NCBI GenBank assembly: GCA_964414585.1
Contig: CAYPXR010000066.1
Coordinates: forward strand, 26,172 to 90,171
Origin: DATEMU01 sp964414585
GTDB taxonomy: Bacteria > Planctomycetota > Phycisphaerae > UBA1845 > UTPLA1
DNA: 64,000 nt
Direction of reading: 5' to 3'
Shown here: positions 46,278 through 56,468 of the stretch, in pieces
How the letters are laid out: each line of letters starts with the position of its first letter
Position numbering within the stretch: position 1 is the stretch's first letter
The notes under the pieces: model-generated
What the model was told of the DNA's origin: nothing
What the model saw: only the letters and a program-made list of their open reading frames with translations
Database searches by the model: none
Translations under genes and position numbers: made by a program

Positions 46278-49200
46278 ATGCGCCGAAAGTTGAAGCCTGT
46301 TATGACGCTCGCTGTTTTGGGTTCCCTCCTGGCGGCTTCAGAGGCCGCGGCCGTGGTAATTCGCTATGTCAAGTTTGGAGCAAGCGGGACGGGCCTCGGA
46401 ACGAGTTGGACCGACGCCTACAGCGGAACGCTGGGGCTGCAGAACGCCCTGGGCGATCCCGCGCTGGCCGCCGGCGGAGAAATCTGGGTGGCCTTCGGGA
46501 CCTACAAGCCGACCAACACCGCCGACCGCAACGCGACGTTTCAGCTTCGCAACAATGTGACAATCTACGGCGGCTTCCGCGGCCTGCCCGGCGACGAAAA
46601 CGTGAACGACGCGACGACGCGACCGTTCGTCTTCGCTTTCGATCCGCAAAACCCCGGTGATCCCTCTGATGCGGCGACGCACTCGGTCCTTTCCGGCGAC
46701 ATCGGGACAAACCCCGGTGACCTCGACGGACCGAACTTCGCAAACTACAGCGACAACAGCTATCACCTCATCACCGGAACTGCTACCAATTCGACCGCAA
46801 TTCTTGTCGGGTGCACGATCCGTGGCGGAAACGCCAACGGCGCTTCCGATCAACGTGGCGGCGGATTCTATAACGACGGCGGGAACCCGACGTTTTCCAA
46901 GTGCGCATTCGTCAACAACCTCGCATACGGCGGCGCCGGTGGCGCGCTCGATATCGACGGTGCGAACACGTCTTATTCCGATTGTTTGTTTCAGGGTAAC
47001 TCCGCTCTGGGCGGTGGTGCCGTTCACATGAACCGTGGGAGTTCCCCCACTTTCAACAACTGCCATTTCCAGGCCAACAAGGCCACTTACACCGTCTCAT
47101 ATACAGGCGGCGGAGCGGTTTATTGTCGAAGTGACAATCCTGTCCCCTCAAGGCCCGTTTTTACCGGCTGCACGTTTGCGGGCAATACGGCCGCGAACTC
47201 CGGGGGAGCCGTTTTCATGGACTACGACGCTCAACCCAGATTCGTGGACTGCACGTTCACTGCAAATTCGTGCAATGTCAACGGCGGTGTCGCCTTTATC
47301 ACCGCCTCCAATCCCTATTTCATTAATTCTCGATTCTTCGGAAACCAATCACCGACCGGAGGAGCGCTAGTCATCACAACGGGCGGAGTGGGACCGGCGT
47401 CTCCTCAATTGGCGAACTGCGTGTTCTCTGGAAACTCCGCAATAAACGACGCGGGGGCCGTCTTTTGCAACGACGAATGCACGCCGACCTTCGCAAACTG
47501 TACTTTTGGTCGGCATTCCGCCGCGCGCGGTGGCGTCTTTTATGTCGAGGACACGGGCGGAGGTCCGACCGTCACGCTCAATAACTGCATCGTTTGGAAC
47601 ACGAACTTTGCCCCCATCGGAGCTGAAATCTATCTCAGCGGCGGAACTGTCAATGTCAGTTACAGTACCGTACTGGGCGGATATCCAGGCACAGGAAACA
47701 TCACCGCTGACCCGTTATTGGTCGACCCCGACGGCGTGGACAATGCATACGGTACATCAGATGACGATCTGCGCCTCTCGCCCGCCTCGCCCTGCATCGA
47801 CGCCGGCCGCAACAGCGACGTGCCTGCCGATTACCTCGATCTCGACGGCGACACCAACACCACCGAGCCGACGCCCCTCGACCTTGCCTTTGGCGCCAGC
47901 CCCTCCCATACCCGCTTCCTCGACGACACCTACCGCTGCGACACGGGCAGCGGCAGCGCCCCCGTCGTCGACATGGGCGCCTACGAGAACGACGGCGTTT
48001 GGGCCAATCCAAATGTCCTCTTTGTGAATCCGGGCGCCACCGGCGGAAACAATGGCTCGACATGGAACGATGCCTTTACCGATCTCCAGCCAGCACTTTC
48101 GGCTGCGACCAACTTCCTCACCGGCTGCACGCTCACAACCCCGCCCTGTCCGCCGCATCCCAATTCCATGAAGCTCTGGGTGGCTTCGGGTACGTACAAG
48201 CCGACCTCGGGCACGGATCGCGGAAGTAGTTTTCAACTCCGCAACAACGTCGCGCTCTATGGTGGTTTCAATGGAACCGAAACGCTGCTGTCGCAGCGGA
48301 ACCCGAATCCCAACACCAACGGCGCGGTCTTGTCGGGCAACATCAACAGCCCCGGAAGCGACGGCGATAACAGCTACCACGTCGTCAACGCCTCCAGCGT
48401 CAATACGACCGCCATCCTCAACGGTTTCACCATCGAACGGGGTTTCGGCGATGGTCCCTCAGGGCCGGAGCAGGATCGCGGTGGCGGCCTCTATTGCAGC
48501 GCCGGAAGCCCGACGATCGCGAACTGTGTTTTCAGGCAGAACCGATCGCAACTTTACGGAGCTGGCGCGCACGTCGACAGCGGCGCGGCCAGGCTGGTCA
48601 ACTGCGATTTTCGCAATAATTCCAACCTGGGCACGACCCTCAACGGGGCCGGCGGGGTCTACTGCACCGGCAGTGGAACCACCTCGCTGACCAATTGTGT
48701 CCTGAACGGCAATCGTGGATCGGCGGTGGGCGGGCTTTATCTCTTTTCCGGAACGGCCATTCTGACCCATTGCACCGTCGTCTCCAATTATCCGCTCGCC
48801 AATACCGGATGCGCCGGGTGCAACGGCGGCCTCCTGAACACCGGCAGCCTGCAACTCAAGAATTGCATCCTGTGGGGCAACGTCGGCAAGGACATGGCGG
48901 CCGTGGGCCAATCGGCGCAGATCAGCGGCAGCACTCCGTCCGTGACGAGCCGCTGCTGTATCCAGGGATGGAACGGCTCGCTGGGGGGCGTCGGGAACAT
49001 CGGCGACGATCCGCGGTTGGTTGATTTTGACGGCCTGGACAATTCTCCCGGCACCGACGACGACAATCTGCGGCTCCTGTCCGTTTCCCCCTGCATCGAT
49101 CGCGGCGGCATCGTCGCCGTCAACGACGCCGCGGACGCAGCCGATCTCGACGGCGACGCCGATTGCTCGGAGCCGCTTCCGCTCGATCTAGATCGCCGCC

Positions 49201-49409
49201 CACGCCGTTACGACTTCCCCGGCGCGCCCGACGTCGGCAAGGGGACCGAGCCGATCGTCGACATCGGCGCCTATGAATTCAGCGCAGGCGACGCCGACAT
49301 CTGCAACGGCGGCCTCTGCCCCGGCGACCTCAACCGGGACGGATTCGTCAATGGGCTGGACACTCAGGCATTCGTGGATTTGCTGCTGATCGGCGCGGTG
49401 TGCCCATAG
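46278..49409 (+). CDS. Secreted right-handed beta-helix (Pmp-like) protein with two repeated halves and a dockerin-like end
   Basis: 1043 residues; the ATG at 46278 is six bases from GGAGG and begins a signal peptide (KPVMTLAVLGSLLAASEA). Two homologous halves are seen. Each opens with G-x-S/T-W-x-D-A and then a block like IWVAFGTYKPTNTADRN / LWVASGTYKPTSGTDRG, followed by QLRNNVTIYGGF. Each continues as a parallel beta-helix with G-G-A-V/L-F repeats and many N-C-x-F steps. The C-terminus DLNRDGFVNGLDTQAF is one dockerin-like loop rather than two. Such proteins are exposed on the surface or shed. The large Asn/Gly/Cys content is normal for the class. Confidence 0.85.
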   Translation: MRRKLKPVMTLAVLGSLLAASEAAAVVIRYVKFGASGTGLGTSWTDAYSGTLGLQNALGDPALAAGGEIWVAFGTYKPTNTADRNATFQLRNNVTIYGGFRGLPGDENVNDATTRPFVFAFDPQNPGDPSDAATHSVLSGDIGTNPGDLDGPNFANYSDNSYHLITGTATNSTAILVGCTIRGGNANGASDQRGGGFYNDGGNPTFSKCAFVNNLAYGGAGGALDIDGANTSYSDCLFQGNSALGGGAVHMNRGSSPTFNNCHFQANKATYTVSYTGGGAVYCRSDNPVPSRPVFTGCTFAGNTAANSGGAVFMDYDAQPRFVDCTFTANSCNVNGGVAFITASNPYFINSRFFGNQSPTGGALVITTGGVGPASPQLANCVFSGNSAINDAGAVFCNDECTPTFANCTFGRHSAARGGVFYVEDTGGGPTVTLNNCIVWNTNFAPIGAEIYLSGGTVNVSYSTVLGGYPGTGNITADPLLVDPDGVDNAYGTSDDDLRLSPASPCIDAGRNSDVPADYLDLDGDTNTTEPTPLDLAFGASPSHTRFLDDTYRCDTGSGSAPVVDMGAYENDGVWANPNVLFVNPGATGGNNGSTWNDAFTDLQPALSAATNFLTGCTLTTPPCPPHPNSMKLWVASGTYKPTSGTDRGSSFQLRNNVALYGGFNGTETLLSQRNPNPNTNGAVLSGNINSPGSDGDNSYHVVNASSVNTTAILNGFTIERGFGDGPSGPEQDRGGGLYCSAGSPTIANCVFRQNRSQLYGAGAHVDSGAARLVNCDFRNNSNLGTTLNGAGGVYCTGSGTTSLTNCVLNGNRGSAVGGLYLFSGTAILTHCTVVSNYPLANTGCAGCNGGLLNTGSLQLKNCILWGNVGKDMAAVGQSAQISGSTPSVTSRCCIQGWNGSLGGVGNIGDDPRLVDFDGLDNSPGTDDDNLRLLSVSPCIDRGGIVAVNDAADAADLDGDADCSEPLPLDLDRRPRRYDFPGAPDVGKGTEPIVDIGAYEFSAGDADICNGGLCPGDLNRDGFVNGLDTQAFVDLLLIGAVCP

Positions 49410-49581
49410 CGCGCGGTCGATGGCAGCAACTCCGCCGGTGCGAGGGTGCCTCCTCCGTAACTTTCAGGAGCGCATTTTTGCCGTCACGGAGACGGGGGCT
49501 AAAGGCGTCATCCGCTCGGGTTATCATCTCCATCGACCGGAACTCTGGCCGGCGTCCGGTCGCGACTTCTGAGGGACCGTC

Positions 49582-50352
49582 ATGACGCGAGTGTTTCTCG
49601 TTCACTGGAAGCCGGAAGAAATCCCCGAGCGGGTCGCGCGACTCCGGCGCGAGGGCTTTACGGTCGAACCTTTTACTGTACTGGGCGGCGGGGGCCTGCG
49701 CGGGCTTCGCGACAAACCGCCGGCGGCGTTCGTCATCGATCTCTCGCGCCGGCCGTCGCACGGTCGGACCGTCGCGGTGGCCCTTCGCCAACAAAAAAAC
49801 ACGCGGCACGTCCCCCTCGTCTTCGTCGACGGCGAACCCGCGAAAATCGCCCGCGTGCGAAAGGAACTGCCCGACGCCCTTTACACCGATTGGCGCGGGA
49901 TCGGAGGTGCGATGAAAAAAGCATTGGCCCCGAAAAATGAAAAGCCCATCGTGCCCGGCGCGACGGCTGGCTACTCCAAAACGCCTCTGCCCAAAAAGCT
50001 CGGCGTCGACGGTGATCGAACCGTTCTCCTGATCGGCGCGCCGACCGGCTTCGACAATACGATTGGCCTGAAAAAACGCGACCCCCGCCTTGTCCGCGCG
50101 AAGGCCGACGTCGTGATTCTTTTCGTGAAATCGAAGGCGGAATTGAAACGCAGCCTGCCCAGGGCCCTCCGCGCCATGGCCCTCGGCGGCGGCCTCTGGA
50201 TCGCCTGGCCCAAGAAATCCTCCGGCGTCGTCACCGATGTGAGCGAGGACACGGTTCGTAACGCGGGCCTCAAATCCGGCGTCGTCGACTACAAGGTTTG
50301 CGCGATCGACGACACCTGGTCGGGCCTGAAATTCGCCCGGCGAAAAAAATAA
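49582..50352 (+). CDS. DUF3052-like protein with receiver-like N-terminal half
   Basis: 256 residues. The N-terminal 115 residues look like an alpha/beta receiver-like fold (MTRVFLVHWKPEEIPER start, FVIDLSRRPSHGRTV, FVDGEPAKIARV) but without the usual paired Asp cluster. The C-terminal half has IGAPTGFDN, LWIAWPKKSSGVVTDV and VDYKVCAIDDTWSGLKF, the DUF3052 pattern (usually about 130 residues alone). The fusion of the two is unusual. No partner or function is known. It lies after the beta-helix gene, with no obvious terminator. Confidence 0.65.
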   Translation: MTRVFLVHWKPEEIPERVARLRREGFTVEPFTVLGGGGLRGLRDKPPAAFVIDLSRRPSHGRTVAVALRQQKNTRHVPLVFVDGEPAKIARVRKELPDALYTDWRGIGGAMKKALAPKNEKPIVPGATAGYSKTPLPKKLGVDGDRTVLLIGAPTGFDNTIGLKKRDPRLVRAKADVVILFVKSKAELKRSLPRALRAMALGGGLWIAWPKKSSGVVTDVSEDTVRNAGLKSGVVDYKVCAIDDTWSGLKFARRKK

Positions 50353-50367
50353 CCCGTGAAACGCCGC

Positions 50368-53094
50368 CTACGGCGCGAGCAGGACGTTCACGAACAGCTG
50401 CATGTCCTGCCCGTTGATGACCGTATCCTGATTCATATCCGCGAGGTTGATGTCGCACCCCACGAAGCCGGTTCCCAGCAACGCTTGCACAAAATTAGGG
50501 ATATCCGCCGTCGTCACATCATCGTCACAATTCATATCCCCCAGCGGGCACTGGCACGGACAATGATCCGTCGCAATCTCGATCACGCCGGACACAAAAT
50601 CGCCGCTGTGCGTATCATTCCAGGTGCCCGTGGCGGGGTCGACCATCTCCACATAATCCTCGTTGCCGAGGTTGTTCGGCTCACCGCCGTTCCAATTCGT
50701 GTAGCCCACCGGACTGCCGTCAACCCACGCAAACGTGCCTTCCGTCGTCCGGTCGGTGAGTCCGATCCAGACCGCCTGCGGCTGGCCGCCGTAGTTTGCA
50801 AACGTGCTTCGAATCCATTCGTTCTCCGCTGCGTCGTTGATCGTGGCGAGATGACCGCCCAGCGCCTGCGCCTTGAGCTGCGCCTCGATCCACGTCCCCG
50901 GCTGAAGGAAGTAATAATCGTGACAGTTTCCGGGATTGCGAATCGGCCCGGCGATCACCCCCGGCAGCGTGACGCTGTTCACTTCGATCACGCCGTCCCC
51001 GTTGCCGCCCTCGCAATTGGTCTGGTCAATCCATTCTCCGGCGGAATCCATCACGCCGTAGTCCTCATCGCCGTTGTTGTCCGGCTGGCCGGATTGCCAG
51101 TTTGTATAGCCGACCGCGTCGCCGCTCGTCCATTCAAACGCGCCCTCGACAGCCGCGTCGTTGATGCCGATCGCCACCTTCCCCGTCACCGTCGCGAAAT
51201 TCGACCGTACCCATTCGTTCTCCGCCGCATCGTCAATGGTCGCCAGATGCCCGCCCTTGGAAACGGCGAGCTGTTCGAGCGCCGTCCAGGGGCTGCTGGT
51301 CGTCAGGTAATACCAATGCCCGTTGCCCGGATTCTGGAAGGGCCCTTCCGAAATCGCGGCGGCAAACAGGATCGTGAGCAGGTCATAGTTGCCGGACTCC
51401 CCCGATTCCCCGCCGACTCGCACGTAATAGGTGTGCCCGCCCACCGCGCAGAATTGCACCTGCGAAGCCGTACCGCACCCGTTGAGATCGCAGGCAATCT
51501 GATTCGCCGGCGTCATGGGGCAGCCGTCGTGAACGGAAATCGCCGTGTCGAAATCGGCGAAGTTGCAGGTATTGATCAACGCGCTGCCCGTGGTCGACGG
51601 CGTGAACGCGTAAATCTTCGCCGGCGAAACGCCCGAGCAGGGCGATCCATCGCACTCCGGCAAACCGGTCGTCGAATCGCTGATGTAGGTATTCTGATCA
51701 AGGATGGTCGCATTCACGCAATCGCAGCCTTCCGAACAATTCGAATTCGCGCAGAGGCTGTCGTCGCCGTTGTACACGCCGTTGAAATGCTCGCAGGCCG
51801 TCTGCGTGATGTTGTCGACGCAGGAACCGCCGGGCTGGCAACAGGCGCCAAAAGGCCCCGGCTCGTCGAAACAACTGATCTCATAACACTGCGTTCCGGC
51901 GCCGTACCAGGTCCCGCTCGCGTTCGAACAGTCTCCTTCGGTGCTCGTCAAGCATTCATTGCCCAAGCAGCACGCGCCATACAACGGCAGGCCGCACGGA
52001 AACGGCCCGCACGACGATCCGGCGCCGTGGAACGTCCCGTTGTCGTTGAGGCAAGTCTGCTCGTCCGTGATGTAACAAAGGCCGAAGGCGTCGCAGCACG
52101 CCCCTTGGCATGAATTGAAATCGCAAATCGAGCCCACTCCGAGAAACGTGCCGCCGCCGTTGACGCAATCCTCAAGACTCACGTCTTCTTCACAGTTCGA
52201 ATCCGTGCAGCACGCGCCCGTGCAGGAAGCAGAGCCGCAATCCGAGCCGTCGCCGCCGTAATAACCGTTCTGCATCTTGCACTGGTGCGCGGTGACGTTG
52301 TCGACGCAACCACTCACGGTGCAGCATGCGCCGGTCGGCAGCGGGTCCGAGTTTTCGTCGAAGTTCCAGCTCAGAAGGTCGTGCGCCTCGAACGCGCCGC
52401 CGGTCGCGCCGGTGAATCCAACCCACGCATCGCCGTTGACATCCAGAACATCGAGACCGGCATTTCCCAGATCGACCGCGATATCGATGATCGGCGCCGC
52501 GCCGCCGTCCAGAAAGACCAGCAACACGCCCGGCCGATAGCGGATCGTGAGCGTGTGCGTGTTGCCGTCGTTCAGATTGGTCGCGGGGTTCGCCTGGGCC
52601 AGGGAATATTGATCGTCTGCCGAGATGGCATCGTTTCCATTCGTCTGAACGCTGATGTGATTGTCCGTCTCCGGATAAAATCCAAAGGTGTCGATTTCGA
52701 CGGCCAGCGCCTGGAAAATGCCCGAGTAGCCCAAATCGCTGCCGCCGCCGCCCAGCGCCGTGTCGCTGTCGTTTTGAAGGACAAACGCCATGCCGTCCGC
52801 GCCGTCGCCGGTGATCTGAAACGTGAAGGTCGTGTCGAATCCATCCGCCAGGTGCGCCTTCGACGTCGAATACCACGCGGAACCCGACTGATCCGAAACA
52901 TTCTCCGTTATCCGGAGGATGTTCCCCGCCTGCGCCGCGTCGCCGTTCAGCATCAACTCGGAAACGTCGCTGAAGTCGGGATAGTCAAAGTCCGCCCGGA
53001 CGGCCGACGCGGTCAGTCCCAGCAGGCACGCCACGATCAACAGGACGTCCATCCAGTATTTTCGACCACCCTCAACGTTATATGACCGGTCCAT
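50368..53094 (-). CDS. Large secreted protein with L-type lectin, Cys-rich repeats, two C-type lectin domains and dockerin-like end
   Basis: 908 residues from the ATG at 53094, eight bases from GGAGG; a longer frame upstream is dropped. After the signal peptide comes a legume-lectin-like domain (about 35-250; ADGMAFVLQNDSDTALGGGG). Then follow five repeats of about 40 residues, each starting GACC with six cysteines. A PPC-like beta domain (VQFCAVGGHTYYVRVGGE) precedes two C-type lectin domains with GGHLATIDDAAENEW and GGHLATINDAAENEW. The end is a dockerin-like pair (DMNCDDDVTTADIPNF and DMNQDTVINGQDMQLF). It probably binds extracellular glycans. Confidence 0.88.
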   Translation of the reverse strand: MDRSYNVEGGRKYWMDVLLIVACLLGLTASAVRADFDYPDFSDVSELMLNGDAAQAGNILRITENVSDQSGSAWYSTSKAHLADGFDTTFTFQITGDGADGMAFVLQNDSDTALGGGGSDLGYSGIFQALAVEIDTFGFYPETDNHISVQTNGNDAISADDQYSLAQANPATNLNDGNTHTLTIRYRPGVLLVFLDGGAAPIIDIAVDLGNAGLDVLDVNGDAWVGFTGATGGAFEAHDLLSWNFDENSDPLPTGACCTVSGCVDNVTAHQCKMQNGYYGGDGSDCGSASCTGACCTDSNCEEDVSLEDCVNGGGTFLGVGSICDFNSCQGACCDAFGLCYITDEQTCLNDNGTFHGAGSSCGPFPCGLPLYGACCLGNECLTSTEGDCSNASGTWYGAGTQCYEISCFDEPGPFGACCQPGGSCVDNITQTACEHFNGVYNGDDSLCANSNCSEGCDCVNATILDQNTYISDSTTGLPECDGSPCSGVSPAKIYAFTPSTTGSALINTCNFADFDTAISVHDGCPMTPANQIACDLNGCGTASQVQFCAVGGHTYYVRVGGESGESGNYDLLTILFAAAISEGPFQNPGNGHWYYLTTSSPWTALEQLAVSKGGHLATIDDAAENEWVRSNFATVTGKVAIGINDAAVEGAFEWTSGDAVGYTNWQSGQPDNNGDEDYGVMDSAGEWIDQTNCEGGNGDGVIEVNSVTLPGVIAGPIRNPGNCHDYYFLQPGTWIEAQLKAQALGGHLATINDAAENEWIRSTFANYGGQPQAVWIGLTDRTTEGTFAWVDGSPVGYTNWNGGEPNNLGNEDYVEMVDPATGTWNDTHSGDFVSGVIEIATDHCPCQCPLGDMNCDDDVTTADIPNFVQALLGTGFVGCDINLADMNQDTVINGQDMQLFVNVLLAP

Positions 53095-53254
53095 GCGGAA
53101 TCCTCCAGAGACTCGCCCTCCCGCGATCTCAACAAGCCCTATCCGCGCCGGGCCGGGTTCTGACATGAATTCCGAAGATTCGCGGGTTCGGCCACCGCGA
53201 CGTCCCGCCCGGAATTCGCTAAACTATCCCTAAACGTGCCAAAGGAGAGAGGTT

Positions 53255-54817
<1,563 letters not shown>

Positions 54818-54883
54818 CGATGGCCGGTGCCCCGATCGCCGTATCGCGCTTAACATGTGCGAGGCGCGATGCTGAAAGGTCTT

Positions 54884-54892
54884 TGGTATAAT
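54884..54892 (+). promoter_or_regulatory. Extended -10 promoter of the MNT/HEPN module
   Basis: TGGTATAAT matches the extended -10 form (TGn before TATAAT), 40 bases before the ATG of the nucleotidyltransferase gene and 70 bases after the mmsA stop. No strong -35 is seen, as is common for extended -10 promoters. The module therefore probably has its own promoter. Confidence 0.55.
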
Positions 54893-54931
54893 GATGATTC
54901 AAACAGACATTGCCGCCTCAGTGAGAATGCT

Positions 54932-55276
54932 ATGATTGCGGATTTTGCTCACACCATAGATCAAAACCTTCTTGAGGAGGCCGTGCGCCGCATTCTTACA
55001 ATCAAGTCCCCTCGAAAAATCGTGCTTTTCGGCTCGCTCGCACGTCACGAGGGCCGCCCCGATAGCGACTTGGATCTACTAATTGTCGAGGATCAATCGA
55101 GTCTTCCTCGGCACAAACGTGCGACGCCCTATCGCATGGCCCTGACGGGTCTTTATCCCGCGAAAGACATCGTCGTCTATACAACCGATGAGATTCTAGA
55201 ATGGGCCGGTGTGGCCGCGGCCTTTGTCACCACCGCACTCCGCGAGGGCAAGGTACTTTATGAAAGACGCGGCTGA
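54932..55276 (+). CDS. MntA-type minimal nucleotidyltransferase (antitoxin)
   Basis: 114 residues from the ATG at 54932; earlier in-frame starts cross the promoter. VLFGSLARHEGRPDSDLDLLIV is the G-S-x9-D-x-D nucleotidyltransferase motif. MntA antitoxins inactivate the HEPN toxin by adding adenylates. The stop overlaps the HEPN gene by 17 bases. It is the first gene after mmsA on the same strand, and the module is bracketed by two copies of the mmsA 3' end. Confidence 0.88.
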   Translation: MIADFAHTIDQNLLEEAVRRILTIKSPRKIVLFGSLARHEGRPDSDLDLLIVEDQSSLPRHKRATPYRMALTGLYPAKDIVVYTTDEILEWAGVAAAFVTTALREGKVLYERRG

Positions 55277-55649
55277 TCTTGCCAAAGGCTGGTTTGCCAA
55301 GGCGGAAAGTGATTTGTCCACCGCGCGAACGCTCGTCGCCGGGCCCGGACCGTACGATACGGCCTGTTTTCATTGTCAACAGGCCGTCGAAAAATACATG
55401 AAAGGTTTTCTCGCCGCGCGGCAGGTTGGTTTTCCTTTTACGCACGATCTGGATGAACTTGCGCGTCTATGCGAAGGCGCCGAACCCTCGCTGAAACTTC
55501 AAACGCCCGCCATCATCGCATTGACGGATTACGCCGTGGGCCTGCGGTACGACACGGATTTTTGGCCGCTGAAGAGCGATGCAGAAGGAGCGCTTGACGT
55601 TGCCGCGCGCGTTCGCGACTCCATTTTGTCGAAATTACCCGATGCGTAG
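55260..55649 (+). CDS. HEPN-domain toxin partner
   Basis: 129 residues from the ATG at 55260. KGWFAKAESDLSTARTL and DTACFHCQQAVEKYMKGFL are the first two helices of HEPN proteins. THDLDELARLC follows, and the C-terminal helix is present. HEPN proteins are RNA-cleaving toxins neutralised by MNT partners. It overlaps the nucleotidyltransferase gene by 17 bases. The R-x4-6-H motif is not clear, so it may be a degenerate or differently configured member. Confidence 0.85.
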   Translation: MKDAADLAKGWFAKAESDLSTARTLVAGPGPYDTACFHCQQAVEKYMKGFLAARQVGFPFTHDLDELARLCEGAEPSLKLQTPAIIALTDYAVGLRYDTDFWPLKSDAEGALDVAARVRDSILSKLPDA

Positions 55650-55667
55650 CATCGCTCACTCCGATAG

Positions 55668-55712
55668 CAATCTGGCGGGACCGGCGGCGAGTTCGTGACG
55701 ACGAGAGGTTGA
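55668..55712 (+). pseudogene. mmsA: Remnant: second, diverged copy of the mmsA 3' end
   Basis: The frame reads QSGGTGGEFVTTRG and a TGA stop. The intact mmsA ends QVAGATGEFVTTRG and TAG (54773-54817). Fourteen codons align with no gap, ten residues identical, and the last seven are identical by protein but differ at silent positions (TTC/TTT, AGA/CGG, GGT/GGA). No mmsA body precedes it: a stop (TAG) lies just upstream. The MNT/HEPN module is between the two copies. Confidence 0.8.
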
Positions 55713-55717
55713 GCTGC

Positions 55718-55936
55718 TTGATACGCATCGACGACAACGCGATTCCTCCCGCCTGGCTCGAAGAGTTCGAGGCCGCCGCGCGCCGACCGCTGGAACTACG
55801 AATGCGCTACGCCTTCATCAAGACTTACAAGCCCGTCATGGATGACGCCCCATATCGATCGTTCGAGACGATGGAAGAGTACCGCCGCTGGTGCGAAGAA
55901 AATCTACCCCCGTGGTTGGGTTATGGCCGCGTTTGA
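55718..55936 (+). CDS. Small protein paired with a nucleotidyltransferase, unknown function
   Basis: About 72 residues from a TTG at 55718, nine bases after GAGAGG; a TTG at 55709 is alternative. The C-terminus YRSFETMEEYRRWCEENLPPW is helical. It overlaps the next nucleotidyltransferase gene by 14 bases, which suggests a two-gene module. Its likely ribosome-binding site lies within the mmsA remnant's last codons. Confidence 0.55.
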   Translation: MIRIDDNAIPPAWLEEFEAAARRPLELRMRYAFIKTYKPVMDDAPYRSFETMEEYRRWCEENLPPWLGYGRV

Positions 55937-56393
55937 ATACCGTCAGGCGTCGGAAATCCGGGACGCACTTGCGCGCCATGCCGTGCGCTATCTTTTCATT
56001 GGAAAGTCGGGCGCAATCCTGCTGGGCTTCCCCGACACCACGCAGGACGCCGATCTCTTTGTCGACCGTTCACCGGACAACGGACGGGCTCTGGCCGCGG
56101 CATTGCAAGACCTCGGCTTCAGCCTGACTGCCGAACAAACGCAGGAAATCGAGCGTGGCAAGGACTTTGTTCAGCTCAAGAACGGGCCATTCGATTTGGA
56201 TCTGGTCTTCGCGCCGGATGGAATTGAACGATTTGAAGACGCCTGGAATCGCCGCGTCGAAGTTGAGCGTTTTCCAGTCTGCCATCCCGACGACATCATC
56301 GCCAGCAAAGAGGCGGCCCATCGGCAAAAAGACCGGGAATCGCTGCCTCGCTTGAAAGCGTTTCGAGAGTATTGGCTGCAACATCGGCGGTAA
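55923..56393 (+). CDS. Nucleotidyltransferase-like protein (second cassette)
   Basis: 156 residues from the ATG at 55923. YLFIGKSGAILLGFPDTTQDADLFV is the G-x-A and D-x-D nucleotidyltransferase part; the Asp pair lies in QDADLF and a third Asp in FDLDLVF. The C-terminus has DDIIASKEAAHRQKD, the conserved last helix of DUF6036-type proteins. It is probably an antitoxin-like enzyme with the 75-residue partner. It is related in fold but not obviously in sequence to the nucleotidyltransferase at 43632-44180. Confidence 0.75.
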   Translation: MAAFEYRQASEIRDALARHAVRYLFIGKSGAILLGFPDTTQDADLFVDRSPDNGRALAAALQDLGFSLTAEQTQEIERGKDFVQLKNGPFDLDLVFAPDGIERFEDAWNRRVEVERFPVCHPDDIIASKEAAHRQKDRESLPRLKAFREYWLQHRR

Positions 56394-56468
56394 GGCTGAT
56401 GATTTGATGATTGAGATAGAGGTCAGGTAAGGTACGCCGAGTCCGTCTTCATTGGTCGAAAGGCTCAA

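Noticed and set aside
54932..55649. MNT/HEPN module as a novel defence system.
   Set aside because: MNT/HEPN pairs are known toxin-antitoxin systems; only its position and flanking mmsA repeat are unusual.
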